Shown: positions 53,907 to 63,923, counted from the first letter of the stretch. The stretch is DNA of 64,000 nucleotides from Echinicola marina (GCF_020463795.1 NZ_CP080025.1:2353501-2417500), one strand, 5' to 3'. The notes: generated by a model from the sequence alone, not told the origin. Made by a program: numbers and translations.

Positions 53907-56900
53907 TTATGCTGTATTGATGGGGATGTCAATTACTGCCAGAAAACCTTTGCCTGGCTGACTTTCAATATTGAACTGCCCATTGAGCATTTGTACTTTG
54001 GCTTCGATACCGTGCAGTCCAAAACCTGAATTCTGTTTTTGGGGATCCATTCCAATTCCATTGTCCTCTACGGTGATGTTGATGCTGTCCAAATGATTGA
54101 TTAGCTGTAATTGGATGTTCGTAGCCTTGGCGTGTTTTATGCTGTTATTGACCAGTTCTTGGCATATACGGTAGATGGTCAATTCTATTTGTTCGGGTAG
54201 ACGTTCTTCCAATCCCAAGACTTGGAGATGGGCTTCCATTTGGTCATTGAGGTTGATTTCCTCTATCAAGGTTTGAAGTGCTGAGGCCAATCCAAAGCGC
54301 CTCAGGGAAACTGGAGACATATTATGGGCAATTCTCCTTACCTCCTCAATGGCCTCGTCCATTTTATCCAAAGTATCCTTATAGCGTTCGTTATGGGTGT
54401 TTTCTTGTAAGCTATGAAAACGCATTTTGATCGTGGACAGCAAGGAACCAAGGCTGTCATGGAGGTCGCCTGCAATTCGCTTTCTTTCATCTTCTTGAGT
54501 TTGTATGATGTCCCTGAGGTGATTGTTTTTTTGGTTTTCTATCATGGAAGAAAGCCTTTCTTTTTCCTCCATTTCTCTTCTGATTTCCTCGTTCAGCTTT
54601 AAGGTTTTTTCATGTGTTCTAGCGTTTTCAATGACCATTCCTCCTTGGTTGGCGACTATCCTAATCCATTTGATGGCGGCTTCTTGGTAGATGTTTTTTA
54701 TAAAACGGTTTTCCAGGTACACCACCATGGACAAGTAGCCATTTATATTAATGGGTAGGATCATCATCGATTGTACGGACTGCTTCCGTAATTCCTTGAC
54801 TTCAGAAAAGCTGTTTTCACTTTCCAGCTCATTCATCAGCAGCAATGACTGGGTCCTGTGGGCCATTAACATCAAGCCAGATGGGGTTTGATCAGCTGCT
54901 GCTACAGGATTGCCGGTCAGGGGTAATAAGGAATGGGCCGTTTGGTGAATGACTTCCCCGCTTTTTTCTATCCATTGGATGACGGTTTTGGTAGATCCGG
55001 ATAGCCTTAAAAGCATGACCATCAGTTTTTTGCTTAGAGGTTTGGATTCAAGCTCTCCACTTAGTTCCCTAAGTAATGTTTCTATATCCTGTTCAGGCAT
55101 TTGGACCATTTGCTCATTCAACAGGAAGGAATATTGTTGGATAAGTTGGTTTGCTTTGGCCTTTCCTTCCCATTGCTGATAGGCTTGGATGGCCATTAGT
55201 AGCTGTTCGGAGGCATTGTTAAGTTCATTTAGGCTTAGTAAATGTTTTCCTAATAGCTCATGGGCCAGGGCACGTTCATAATGATTGGTACCGGCTTTTT
55301 CGATTGCCTGTTCATAATCCGCATGGATACTTTCTTTTTCAATATGTTTTAGTCGGCCATATTCTGCATTTAGTAAATGATAAGTAGAAGCATAATTTTC
55401 TGGGGCATGAATATTCCACTGCTCCATTGCGCTAAGAATGAGCTTGAGTTCTTCCAATAAATTAGGTTGGGCATGGGAGGGGAAATTGTTCCAGTTTTGG
55501 CTGATCGAAAGAAAAAGCAGGACAAGGTTGGCTGGTACTAGTGGCGATCCTTCCTGTAATTTTTGGTTTTTTCTGGCATCCCGGGTACAGGCCAGTGCTT
55601 GGTCATAATGGCCAAACAGGAAATAATACCTTGCCCAAACGTAGTTTCTATAAAAACGTTCTTCCTGGATGGTCAATTTTGCGGCCAACCAACTCGGTTG
55701 TTGGCGAGGAATGGAGAAAAATGCATTGTCTCCACAAAGGTATTGGATGAGGCTTTTTTGGTAATGGGTAATATAATAAGTCAATTCCTTACCAGGGTAG
55801 GATTCTTCGAATTCATAACCCAATAGCGATTTAATGGGTGCTCCAGAAAGTAAATGAAGATTGAAAAGGTGGGTTTTAAGGATATAAAGTCCAATTAGGT
55901 CTCCAGAAAGTCTACCGGCCTTCATCCCTTCAGTAAGTAAGTTTCTACTTTGATTAAAACTCTTTTTCCACGGCTGGATGTAGAAGGCAAATACGCCATA
56001 AACCCTACAGCGGTACTCTAGATCATTCAGTTCTTGGTTGGTGGCTAGTCCTCTATGGCCAAATTCGTAGCCTTTTTCAATGTCGCCGGCTATGATGTTC
56101 ATCCGGCCATAGCTCACATGGCCAATGGCCTTTACGGCGGGGTTTTGACTGCCTTGTGAGCGATGGATAATCTGTAAGGCCGCCCAGGTCATCATAATAT
56201 CAGAAGTGTGATGCAGTGCCATGCCCCCTACATAAAGTAGTTTTAAGATGGCGTTTTGTTTTTGGAATAGATTAGTGTTTTTGTCAGTAGATGGGACGTC
56301 TTTCCTGCCTAGGTCCTTTGTTAGGGATTCAATTTCTGTTTTAAACGTGGCATCATCTTTTGGAAGTGATACGTCCAGTTCCAATAGTATTTCGCCTAAT
56401 ATTTTAAGTACTTTTCTATACCTCCCAAGGTGGTTGTTGATGGTGATTTTAAGGACAAAAGCTTCTGCCCTTTTTAAGGGGTCGAGTAAGCGCTCCAAAA
56501 GATGGTCGAGAAAAATTTCAGCCAAGTCATATTCTCCCATATAATACTCGACTTTGGCCCTCTCCATCCAGGTTTCCCATAATTGATCTTTTATGGTTTC
56601 CCAAGGTAGCTCATTGAACAGGTCAGCACTGACTTTAAGGAAATGCCTTGCTTGTTCGTAAGCATGGTCTTTTTGTTGTATTCTACCAGCTTCAAGGTTG
56701 ATTTTAGCACATAATAGCGTTTCTCCTTGTTTTTTTACTTTATCGAGAGCTTGATTAAAGTGCTGGGCTGCGATTACTATTTGGGTATGGTCTGAATTTT
56801 CTTGGGGAACAGCTATGGTTTCTTTGGCTATTTTATAATGAATATTGGATTTTTCCGTTTGGGGAATCCTGTCATAGATCACTTCTGCCATATAGGTTTC

Positions 56901-58034
56901 TGTAAACCTGAGCTTACCCTCGTGAAATTCGGTGAGGCCGGCATCAGTAGTTTCTTGGATAGCAGCGGCCAGGTTTTTTTCTTCTTTAGAAAGTAATTTC
57001 AATAAGGTCTCCTTTTTGAAATTACTCATGGAAGACATGATATAGAGTAATTCCAAACTTGGAGCAGAAAGTTTATCCAGTCTGCTCGAAAGGATATTTT
57101 GAGAATTTCTGCCTTGGTATTGTTGATGAATTTGATTTAAGTTTCCTTGCCAAAAGGCAGCCTTTTTTGATATTAGCTTGGCATTTTTTAAACTATCCAC
57201 CAAAACCTGTAAATAGGAGGGGGTTCCAGCACTGAGTTGATGGCAAATTTGGCTAAGGCTAAGGTCAATGGGACCGCCTAATGTTTTTTCCAGAAAGTGC
57301 AGGGTTTGATCCTGGCTAAATCCGGCCAAGGGAATGACTTTAATGTGTTTATTGTCATATTTTAGGGATTCTATTAGCTGATTGACCCGGAGCATGTTTT
57401 CCTTCGAATCCCTGCTGGAGCCTATCCAGATCATTTTTTGGGGAGGAAGGCTGGTGACCAGATAGTATAGTAGGTTGACACTGGAACCATCCATCCATTG
57501 CAGGTCATCGGTAAAAAATAGCACGGGCTTATTGAAAAAGTCGCTCAGGAATTCAAAGAAGATTTTGAAGAGACGGTAAAGCTGGTTCTCAATTTTTGGA
57601 TTTGGAGAGGAAGGGTTTTTGAATTCTGTACCCTTTAAAAGGTTTAATTCTGGAATATAGTCATGCAATAACTGAAAGTAAGCGCCTAGTTTGTTTCTTA
57701 GACCCGATGAAAATGTATTGAAGGAATCACGGTCCATCTCATTATAAACATTTCTTAGAAAATCCGCAATTCCTATTTTTAGCCCGGCATAGGGGATGCT
57801 TTTGCGCTGCTGATGGTGTTTGATATTTAATATTAAATATTGATCAGTTTTGAATTGAAAGAGAAATTGCTCGATCAAATAACTTTTGCCTGTACCAATA
57901 GGACCCGTGACAATAATGCCACATTGTTCCGTGTTTTTCCCAGCTGCCATATATTGGATATGCCTTTCCAGCTTGCTATAAAAGCCTTGGTTTTCGGGAG
58001 AAATATGATCTGTGCCTATTGGATGACCATTCAT
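53907..58034 (-). CDS. Large hybrid AAA-type ATPase / TPR / GAF / histidine kinase
   Basis: The 1375-residue protein has a predicted NTPase domain first (Walker A GPIGTGKSYLIEQ about 45-57; Walker B VLFFTDDLQWMDG about 169-181), a long helical repeat region (about 330-1000), a GAF-like domain (about 1010-1145), a coiled coil, and a HisKA_3 kinase with His in RKRIAGDLHDSLGSLLSTIK (about 1180-1199) plus HATPase (EDNGIGMDPQKQNSGFGLHG near 1330). It resembles the large Ser/Thr-kinase/ATPase/histidine-kinase proteins but lacks the N-terminal Ser/Thr kinase. A LuxR-type response regulator is the expected partner; none is adjacent. Confidence 0.88.
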   Translation of the reverse strand: MNGHPIGTDHISPENQGFYSKLERHIQYMAAGKNTEQCGIIVTGPIGTGKSYLIEQFLFQFKTDQYLILNIKHHQQRKSIPYAGLKIGIADFLRNVYNEMDRDSFNTFSSGLRNKLGAYFQLLHDYIPELNLLKGTEFKNPSSPNPKIENQLYRLFKIFFEFLSDFFNKPVLFFTDDLQWMDGSSVNLLYYLVTSLPPQKMIWIGSSRDSKENMLRVNQLIESLKYDNKHIKVIPLAGFSQDQTLHFLEKTLGGPIDLSLSQICHQLSAGTPSYLQVLVDSLKNAKLISKKAAFWQGNLNQIHQQYQGRNSQNILSSRLDKLSAPSLELLYIMSSMSNFKKETLLKLLSKEEKNLAAAIQETTDAGLTEFHEGKLRFTETYMAEVIYDRIPQTEKSNIHYKIAKETIAVPQENSDHTQIVIAAQHFNQALDKVKKQGETLLCAKINLEAGRIQQKDHAYEQARHFLKVSADLFNELPWETIKDQLWETWMERAKVEYYMGEYDLAEIFLDHLLERLLDPLKRAEAFVLKITINNHLGRYRKVLKILGEILLELDVSLPKDDATFKTEIESLTKDLGRKDVPSTDKNTNLFQKQNAILKLLYVGGMALHHTSDIMMTWAALQIIHRSQGSQNPAVKAIGHVSYGRMNIIAGDIEKGYEFGHRGLATNQELNDLEYRCRVYGVFAFYIQPWKKSFNQSRNLLTEGMKAGRLSGDLIGLYILKTHLFNLHLLSGAPIKSLLGYEFEESYPGKELTYYITHYQKSLIQYLCGDNAFFSIPRQQPSWLAAKLTIQEERFYRNYVWARYYFLFGHYDQALACTRDARKNQKLQEGSPLVPANLVLLFLSISQNWNNFPSHAQPNLLEELKLILSAMEQWNIHAPENYASTYHLLNAEYGRLKHIEKESIHADYEQAIEKAGTNHYERALAHELLGKHLLSLNELNNASEQLLMAIQAYQQWEGKAKANQLIQQYSFLLNEQMVQMPEQDIETLLRELSGELESKPLSKKLMVMLLRLSGSTKTVIQWIEKSGEVIHQTAHSLLPLTGNPVAAADQTPSGLMLMAHRTQSLLLMNELESENSFSEVKELRKQSVQSMMILPININGYLSMVVYLENRFIKNIYQEAAIKWIRIVANQGGMVIENARTHEKTLKLNEEIRREMEEKERLSSMIENQKNNHLRDIIQTQEDERKRIAGDLHDSLGSLLSTIKMRFHSLQENTHNERYKDTLDKMDEAIEEVRRIAHNMSPVSLRRFGLASALQTLIEEINLNDQMEAHLQVLGLEERLPEQIELTIYRICQELVNNSIKHAKATNIQLQLINHLDSINITVEDNGIGMDPQKQNSGFGLHGIEAKVQMLNGQFNIESQPGKGFLAVIDIPINTA

Positions 58035-58094
58035 GGTTGATTATATGAGTTAGACAGATTATTGATGTTTTGCCCATGCATTGTTTAAGGAAAT

Positions 58095-59534
58095 TTAGTT
58101 TTTCCTTACCAAAAGAAGCAAGCCAAGGTAAGTCAATGCGCCATTGACCAATAAAATTTCGAAACCAAATTGGTATCCACCAAACCAGTTTGCAGAAAAA
58201 CTATCCAGTAAATAGCTGATCAAAGGTGCAGTGATGCACACTAACGGAACCCAGCGGTCTTTTACTTGAAGCTTATTGGAAAGCCCAAAAGCAAAAAGGC
58301 CTAAGAGAGGGCCGTAGGTAAATCCTGCGGCTTTGAATACCGCACTGACTACACTACTATTATTGAGCATATCAAATAAAATGATAATAATGAATATCAG
58401 GAAAGTAAACCCGATATGAACGGCTAGTCGTGTTGATTTTTGAACGGTATGTCTCTTGGATGGCAGATCAAGGATGTCCACACAAAAGGAGGTGGTCAAG
58501 GCTGTCAGGGCAGAGTCAGCACTAGAAAAAGCTGCTGCTATTATCCCCAATAGGAAAGTGATTCCAGCCAAAGTACCAAAATGATTTAAGGCGAGAATTG
58601 GGTACAGTTCGTCTGTGCTTTTAGGAATGGCAATGCCATTTTGTTCCGCAAAATAGTAAAGTAATACTCCCAAGGAAAGAAAAAATAAATTGGAAATAAA
58701 GAAGCTTATTGAGAACCAAAAAATGTTTTTCTTGGCTTCTTTTTGATCCTTGCAAGTCAAGTTTTTCTGCATGACGTTTTGATCCAGGCCATTCATGGTA
58801 ATGGTGATAAATACCCCGGCAAAGAACATTTTATAGAAGTTTTTACTCGATAGGGGATCCCATTCAAAGATGCTGCTCAAAGGGTTTGATTTGATTACTC
58901 CAAGCAGTTCTACTGTATTTAGCTCCAATTCCTGGCTAATAATGATGATACTGATAATCACTGCCAATAAAAGAAATGTCGTCTGCAAGGTGTCTGTCCA
59001 TACGATGGTTTTGATACCTCCTTTGTAGGTGTACAGCCAAATCAACAAGGCAGTGGTGAATACGGTGATAAAAAAAGGAATGTTGAAGGCATCAAAGAAG
59101 GCAATCTGCAAAACTGTAGCAGCCAGGAAGAGTCTAAAAGAGGCGCCAATGGTTTGGGAGATCAAAAAGATCACTGATCCTGACAGATATGAGTTATGGC
59201 CAAATCTGCCCTTTAAGTATTCATAAATTGAAATTAATTTTAGTTGATAGAACAATGGGATAAGAATCAAGGCTATGACGGCATATCCTACCATATTTCC
59301 CATCACAAACTGCAGGTAATTCCATGAGGAGTTTCCCACTTCTCCAGGGACGGAAATGAAGGTGACTCCAGAGAGTGAGGCACCGACCATCCCGAAAGCG
59401 ACCAAGTACCAAGGGGACTGACGATTGGCTGTGTAGAAGGTTAAATCATCGGTTTTTCTTGAAGTCAGGTAACTTATGAATAATAAAAGCAGGAAATAAG
59501 CAGCGATGACAATAAATACCAGACTTTGGCTCAT
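58095..59534 (-). CDS. Sodium:solute symporter (SSS family) of the peptidoglycan-recovery cluster
   Basis: The 479-residue protein has about 13 membrane segments and the SSS motifs GASLSGVTFISVPGEVG (about 51-67) and AAAFSSADSALTALTTSFCV (about 338-357). It is a paralogue of the symporter at 18937-20394. Its start lies two bases after the stop of the glycosyl-hydrolase gene, so it is translated with the murQ/kinase cluster. I infer uptake of an amino sugar such as MurNAc, GlcNAc or anhydro-sugars with Na+. Confidence 0.92.
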   Translation of the reverse strand: MSQSLVFIVIAAYFLLLLFISYLTSRKTDDLTFYTANRQSPWYLVAFGMVGASLSGVTFISVPGEVGNSSWNYLQFVMGNMVGYAVIALILIPLFYQLKLISIYEYLKGRFGHNSYLSGSVIFLISQTIGASFRLFLAATVLQIAFFDAFNIPFFITVFTTALLIWLYTYKGGIKTIVWTDTLQTTFLLLAVIISIIIISQELELNTVELLGVIKSNPLSSIFEWDPLSSKNFYKMFFAGVFITITMNGLDQNVMQKNLTCKDQKEAKKNIFWFSISFFISNLFFLSLGVLLYYFAEQNGIAIPKSTDELYPILALNHFGTLAGITFLLGIIAAAFSSADSALTALTTSFCVDILDLPSKRHTVQKSTRLAVHIGFTFLIFIIIILFDMLNNSSVVSAVFKAAGFTYGPLLGLFAFGLSNKLQVKDRWVPLVCITAPLISYLLDSFSANWFGGYQFGFEILLVNGALTYLGLLLLVRKN

Positions 59535-59536
59535 GA

Positions 59537-61090
59537 TTAAGGTGTTTTGATGGTTCTCCTTTTTCCCTTGGTTATTATTTCAAGTGGAAGGGAGGCTTTA
59601 CTTTCGTTGTGAAGGCGGTCCACAGTGGTGATACAATAGGTGTATTTGCTGCGTTTTTTTATTTCATTATCCTGCCAAGATTGTAGGGGATAGGCATCTT
59701 TTTGAACAATACCTACAATATGGTTGGGCTTGGAAATATCAATCACTTCACCTTCTTCGAATCTGTAAATTACAAAATAACTGATATCTCCTTCCAAATT
59801 GGCAGTCCAATTTAAAGTAATTCCTCTTTCAGGATTTCCCCTTGCTTGGAGGTTTTTCGGGGAAGATGGTGCTGATGGATCTATCCAAGGCATGGTTGGA
59901 GGCAGTGCAGGGCTAGCATAGGCCTTTGCTAGTTGGGAATTGATATTTTCCTTATTGCCAGCGATGGTTCTTGCACTGAAAAACATACTTCCTTTTACTT
60001 CAGGGAAAGTCCGATTATAATTGATTTGGTTCACAATCTCGTTTTCGTCCTCCCAACCTTTTTGCCCCACTCTATAGATCCCCTGGCCAATATACACGTG
60101 CTTTCCGTAATTATTCTCTGCCCACCATTCTACCAAGGTTTTGTATTCAGCCAACTCAAAACCAATATGCCAGTAAATTTGTGGCGTGATATAATCAAGC
60201 CATCCTTCCCTCAGCCATTTGAGTACATCGGCATAGAGGTCGTCATAGTTGGTTTGACCTGCTTGGGTATCTGATCCTTTTGGGTCTTTGCTTTTGTTTC
60301 TCCAAACCCCAAAAGGACTGATGCCAAATTTCATAAAAGGCTTTTCTGCTTTGATCCTCTTGGAAAGTTCTTCTACAAAATAGTCGACATTATTTCTCCT
60401 CCAGTCTTCTATATCATCAAAGCGCTGACCATACTTAGCAAAGGAACTACTATCAGGAAATACCTCATTGGCTATTTTATATGGATAAAAATAGTCGTCA
60501 AAATGAACAGCATCCATCTCATAGTGTTTCACCACCTCAATGATTGATTGCAGGACAAATTCTTGGGCTTTAGGAATTCCCGGGTCGTAATACCATTTTC
60601 CTCCGTATTGTACAAACCATTCGGGATGTTGGATGAGCGGATGTCCTGCCGAAGGAATGAAATCTTTACTGTTGGAAGCCCTGTAGGGGTTGAACCAGCC
60701 GTGAAACTCCAATCCGCGTTTTTTTGCTTCCCGAATCATAAAGCTTAAAGGATTATAATATGGTTCGGGATCCTTTCCCTGTTTTCCGGTCAAATAGGCA
60801 GACCAAGGTTCATAGCTTGAAGGGTAGAAGGTGTCGGCAGTAGGGCGAATCTGCATGATAATGGCATTCATCCCTGCTGCTTTTAGCGTGTCCAATAAGG
60901 CGACGTATTCGGCCTGCTGCTGGGCAGCAGCTAGTCCTTTTTTGCTTGGCCAATCTATATTTTCTACCGTAGCAATCCATGCAGCCCGCAGTTCTCTTTT
61001 TGGTGCTTGCTGGGCATTGACTTCCGAAATTTCCAGTATGGAAAATATCAAAAATAACAGTAAGCAGGGAATCCTTTTGATAATTGACAT
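59537..61090 (-). CDS. Exported family-10-like glycosyl hydrolase (GHL10/YngK-type)
   Basis: From ATG 61090 (MSIIKRIPCLLLFLIFSILE) this 517-residue product has a signal peptide ending at NAQ, then a GHL10 TIM-barrel (about 35-385): KRELRAAWIATVENIDWPSK, MQIRPTADTFYPSSYEPW, EFHGWFNPYR, AVHFDDYFYPY and ITPQIYWHIGF. The C-terminal part (about 395-490) resembles a fibronectin type III domain. Acidic residues in the barrel strands are plausible catalysts. In the context of amidase, kinase and murQ, an action on peptidoglycan glycan strands is likely; this is inference. ATG 61114 further upstream overlaps murQ. Confidence 0.87.
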   Translation of the reverse strand: MSIIKRIPCLLLFLIFSILEISEVNAQQAPKRELRAAWIATVENIDWPSKKGLAAAQQQAEYVALLDTLKAAGMNAIIMQIRPTADTFYPSSYEPWSAYLTGKQGKDPEPYYNPLSFMIREAKKRGLEFHGWFNPYRASNSKDFIPSAGHPLIQHPEWFVQYGGKWYYDPGIPKAQEFVLQSIIEVVKHYEMDAVHFDDYFYPYKIANEVFPDSSSFAKYGQRFDDIEDWRRNNVDYFVEELSKRIKAEKPFMKFGISPFGVWRNKSKDPKGSDTQAGQTNYDDLYADVLKWLREGWLDYITPQIYWHIGFELAEYKTLVEWWAENNYGKHVYIGQGIYRVGQKGWEDENEIVNQINYNRTFPEVKGSMFFSARTIAGNKENINSQLAKAYASPALPPTMPWIDPSAPSSPKNLQARGNPERGITLNWTANLEGDISYFVIYRFEEGEVIDISKPNHIVGIVQKDAYPLQSWQDNEIKKRSKYTYCITTVDRLHNESKASLPLEIITKGKRRTIKTP

Positions 61091-61104
61091 CATGGGGCTG
61101 GTTA

Positions 61105-61935
61105 TTAAATGCATTGATTGTGGTAAGCTTCAATGGCTTTTTTTACGGAACCATGTTTGCTAAGCAGTTGCTTGGCTGCTTCATAATCCAAATCGGGGAT
61201 CTCGTCCATGACCATTTTGGTACCCCTGTCCACCAGCTTGTTATTGCTCAGCTGCATATGGACCATTTTATTGCCTTTTACTTTCCCTAATTTGATCATT
61301 AGGCTGGTACTGATCATATTGAGTACCAATTTCTGCACGGTGCCTGCTTTCATTCTGGTGCTTCCGGTGACGAATTCTGGCCCTACTTCTACTTCAATTG
61401 GAAAATTGGCAGCATGGGATATTGCTGCGTTTTTATTGCAGCTGATACTGCCCGTGACCAAACCATTTTTCTGGGCCGCTTTTAAACCTCCCAAGACATA
61501 AGGCGTTTTTCCTGATGCGGCTATTCCGATCAATATGTCCTTGTGGTTGATTTGGCGCTTTTCTAGGTCTTTCCATGCTTGTTCGGGATCATCTTCAGCT
61601 CCTTCTACCGCTGTCCGGATGGCCGAGTCACCTCCTGCAATGAGGCCTTGCACCAAGCTGGGAGAAGCACCATAAGTTGGGGGGATTTCCGAAGCATCCA
61701 GAATCCCAAGCCTTCCAGAAGTACCTGCTCCGATATAGAAGAGCCTTCCACCTGATTCAAGTCCTTTAACAGCAGCATTTACTAAGCCTTCGATTTGTGG
61801 AATAGCTTTTTCAACCGCTTTAGCAACTTTTTGGTCTTCTTGGTTGATGTTTTTAAGTAAATCATTGGTGGACATTTCTTCTAAATGATCATAAAGAGAA
61901 GATGATTCAGTGGTAGGGATGGTAGGACTTGTCAT
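61105..61935 (-). CDS. murQ: N-acetylmuramic acid 6-phosphate etherase
   Basis: MurQ removes lactate from MurNAc-6-phosphate to give GlcNAc-6-phosphate, the key step in cell-wall sugar recycling. The 276-residue protein has the SIS-domain motif YIGAGTSGRLGILDASEIPP (about 67-86), the catalytic Glu in EGAEDDPEQAW (about 114-124) and ASGKTPYVLGGL (about 140-151). The gene follows the kinase gene by 12 bases and precedes the glycosyl hydrolase. Confidence 0.96.
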   Translation of the reverse strand: MTSPTIPTTESSSLYDHLEEMSTNDLLKNINQEDQKVAKAVEKAIPQIEGLVNAAVKGLESGGRLFYIGAGTSGRLGILDASEIPPTYGASPSLVQGLIAGGDSAIRTAVEGAEDDPEQAWKDLEKRQINHKDILIGIAASGKTPYVLGGLKAAQKNGLVTGSISCNKNAAISHAANFPIEVEVGPEFVTGSTRMKAGTVQKLVLNMISTSLMIKLGKVKGNKMVHMQLSNNKLVDRGTKMVMDEIPDLDYEAAKQLLSKHGSVKKAIEAYHNQCI

Positions 61936-61947
61936 TGCTGAATGGGA

Positions 61948-62808
61948 TTATTTGATTGCGGGTACGGTCTGGCAGTGGTATTTTACCAAGCCATCCATAG
62001 GGTGTTGTACTATGGTTTTGATTTGAATGCCATATTCGCTGGCCACTTCCTGTAGAAAATCTTCAAAATGATAAGCGATGGAGCCTGTAAAGGTAATTGC
62101 TGACGCCAAATGTTGGTTACCATAAGGAAGCACATAAAACTCAAAAAAATGTCGAAAATTATTTTTGATGATTTTTTGACAGGATGGACTGTCTGCATGT
62201 TTTAATAGGAAGGGCGTGAAGGAAGCTAAAAAGCGATTGGCCTGGGGCCTATTATAAATTTTGTCCAAGATCTGCCTGGTATCCATATTATAAGTGCTAT
62301 GGAAGTCGGCTATGATGTTGGGGTCAAGTTTTTTCTGCAGTACTTGGGCAATCAGGTCTTTGCAAAGTACTGTTCCACTTCCCCAGTCTGCCAAAATAAA
62401 TCCCAATGAAGGAACATTCTCAATAATTTGTTTGCCATCATAAACACAGGAGTTTGCTCCTGTGCCAAGGATGCAGGTGATGCCATGCTGGTCCTGTAAT
62501 AAGCTTCTGGCTGCCCCCAGTATATCCCCATAAACCTCAGTGGGATATTTTACCGGCAGCACTGATTCAATGGCTGATTTGACCTGTTCTACCTTGGCAG
62601 GAAGTCCACATCCAGCACCATAGAAGATGACCTTGTCCACGTTTGGGGCTACTGGCAGAATTTCTTGTTGAATTATTAGGGCGATTTCTGCTTTCGATAA
62701 AAAGTAAGGGTTTAGTCCCTTACATTGTACCGAATTCAGGGTATGGCCATCGTCATCCACTAGTCTCCAGTCAGTTTTGGTTGATCCACTATCAGCAATT
62801 AATAGCAT
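61948..62808 (-). CDS. BadF/BadG-type amino-sugar kinase
   Basis: From ATG 62808 (MLLIADSGSTKTDWRLVDDD) the 286-residue protein has the ASKHA-fold phosphate loops ADSGSTKTDW (about 5-14) and ILGTGANSCVYDG (about 115-127). BadF/BadG-type kinases include N-acetylglucosamine and MurNAc kinases such as MurK. Placed right before murQ, it most likely phosphorylates MurNAc or GlcNAc at O6. The alternative upstream start at 62859 adds 17 residues without conservation. Confidence 0.85.
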   Translation of the reverse strand: MLLIADSGSTKTDWRLVDDDGHTLNSVQCKGLNPYFLSKAEIALIIQQEILPVAPNVDKVIFYGAGCGLPAKVEQVKSAIESVLPVKYPTEVYGDILGAARSLLQDQHGITCILGTGANSCVYDGKQIIENVPSLGFILADWGSGTVLCKDLIAQVLQKKLDPNIIADFHSTYNMDTRQILDKIYNRPQANRFLASFTPFLLKHADSPSCQKIIKNNFRHFFEFYVLPYGNQHLASAITFTGSIAYHFEDFLQEVASEYGIQIKTIVQHPMDGLVKYHCQTVPAIK

Positions 62809-62896
62809 ATTCTCAATTTTAATTTGCAAAGGGTGATTTATTCCAACTTGTGGTATCACTTATGATACAAAGATGTTTTTATTTGGGGCCTTAGGC

Positions 62897-62920
62897 ATCC
62901 CTGAAAATAGGGATTTGGTA
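62897..62920. promoter_or_regulatory. Dyad upstream of the kinase gene, copy A
   Basis: ATCCCT-N6-AGGGAT (62897-62914) continued by TTGGTAC. A closely related sequence occurs at 63924-63947. Both lie about 90-115 bases before a start codon of the cluster. Confidence 0.5.
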
Positions 62921-62940
62921 CAATCACTGTATTGTCTTTT

Positions 62941-63828
62941 TTACAGGTATTTTTTGTAGAGGTTGTGTAGGATTCTCAAGTCATTATCATCCAAGGCTGT
63001 TTCTAGGTCCTTTTGGATGAAATGAATTTTAAAGGCCCGGATGGCTGCCTTGTAATCACTCACATCATAACCAATGATGCGGAGGGCTTCTTTGGGATTA
63101 AAATGACTGGGAACTGGCTCCAGCATTATTTTTTCAATCTTATATTCACCGTTTTCATTGGGTATTCCCATTTCTGTGACCATATGATCGTCATACCAAA
63201 GTCCATAGCCTTGTTCTGCCAATCGTTTCCATGGAAAGTAGGCACTGGGATCCACTTTTCTGGCTGGGGCAATGTCCGCATGGCCAATGAAATTGGCCGT
63301 TGGGATATGATAATCGTTTTTAAGCCTCTTTAATAAGCTGAGTAAGCTTTCTATTTGCGCTGGAGTGAATGGCTCGGATCCATTATTATCCAATTCAATG
63401 CCTATAGAAGAACTATTTAGGTCTGTATCATGTCCCCATTTACCTCGGCCCGCATGCCAAGATCTTAGGTAGTCATTGAGCATTTGTACAATGGTACCAT
63501 CTTTACTGACCACATAGTGAGAACTTACTTGGGCACGAGGCAAAGTAAATGTTCTGATCGTTTGTTCAAGAGAATCTTGTGCGGTATGGTGGATGATGAC
63601 AAAGTTGGGCCTTCTTATGCTGAAGTTAGTAGTGCCCACCCACAGATCGGTGACATTGGTCGTGTCGCCCTCTTCACCAGCTTTAGGAATTTCAAGGATA
63701 TTTTGTGCGGTTTCTTTTACTTGTTTTTTATGTTGCTTATTGATGGACTTATAGGGATTGGGGGTGCAAGCGATAGTAATGCTGGTTAGTATCAATATAA
63801 GGCCAAGGCAATGGATTGTTTTCATCAA
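62941..63828 (-). CDS. N-acetylmuramoyl-L-alanine amidase (Amidase_2/AmpD-like) lipoprotein
   Basis: The 295-residue protein has a lipoprotein signal (TSITIACT, Cys21) and an Amidase_2 domain: zinc ligands are probably His in VIIHHTAQDS (about 77-86), His in SWHAGRGKWG (about 123-132 gives a second conserved site) and His/Asp in FIGHADIAPARKVDPSAYFP (about 180-199). GIELDNNGSEPF holds the catalytic Glu region. It cuts stem peptides from MurNAc, giving free sugars for the genes downstream. It is the first gene of the cluster and is separated from the kinase gene by 132 bases. Confidence 0.9.
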   Translation of the reverse strand: MMKTIHCLGLILILTSITIACTPNPYKSINKQHKKQVKETAQNILEIPKAGEEGDTTNVTDLWVGTTNFSIRRPNFVIIHHTAQDSLEQTIRTFTLPRAQVSSHYVVSKDGTIVQMLNDYLRSWHAGRGKWGHDTDLNSSSIGIELDNNGSEPFTPAQIESLLSLLKRLKNDYHIPTANFIGHADIAPARKVDPSAYFPWKRLAEQGYGLWYDDHMVTEMGIPNENGEYKIEKIMLEPVPSHFNPKEALRIIGYDVSDYKAAIRAFKIHFIQKDLETALDDNDLRILHNLYKKYL

Positions 63829-63923
63829 GAACAGGTTTTTGGATATACTTCAGTTCAAAATAGGTGTTTTTGAATTGAATATGTGATTAAGGTACAAATA
63901 TCAAAACAATTTCATTGCCAAAA

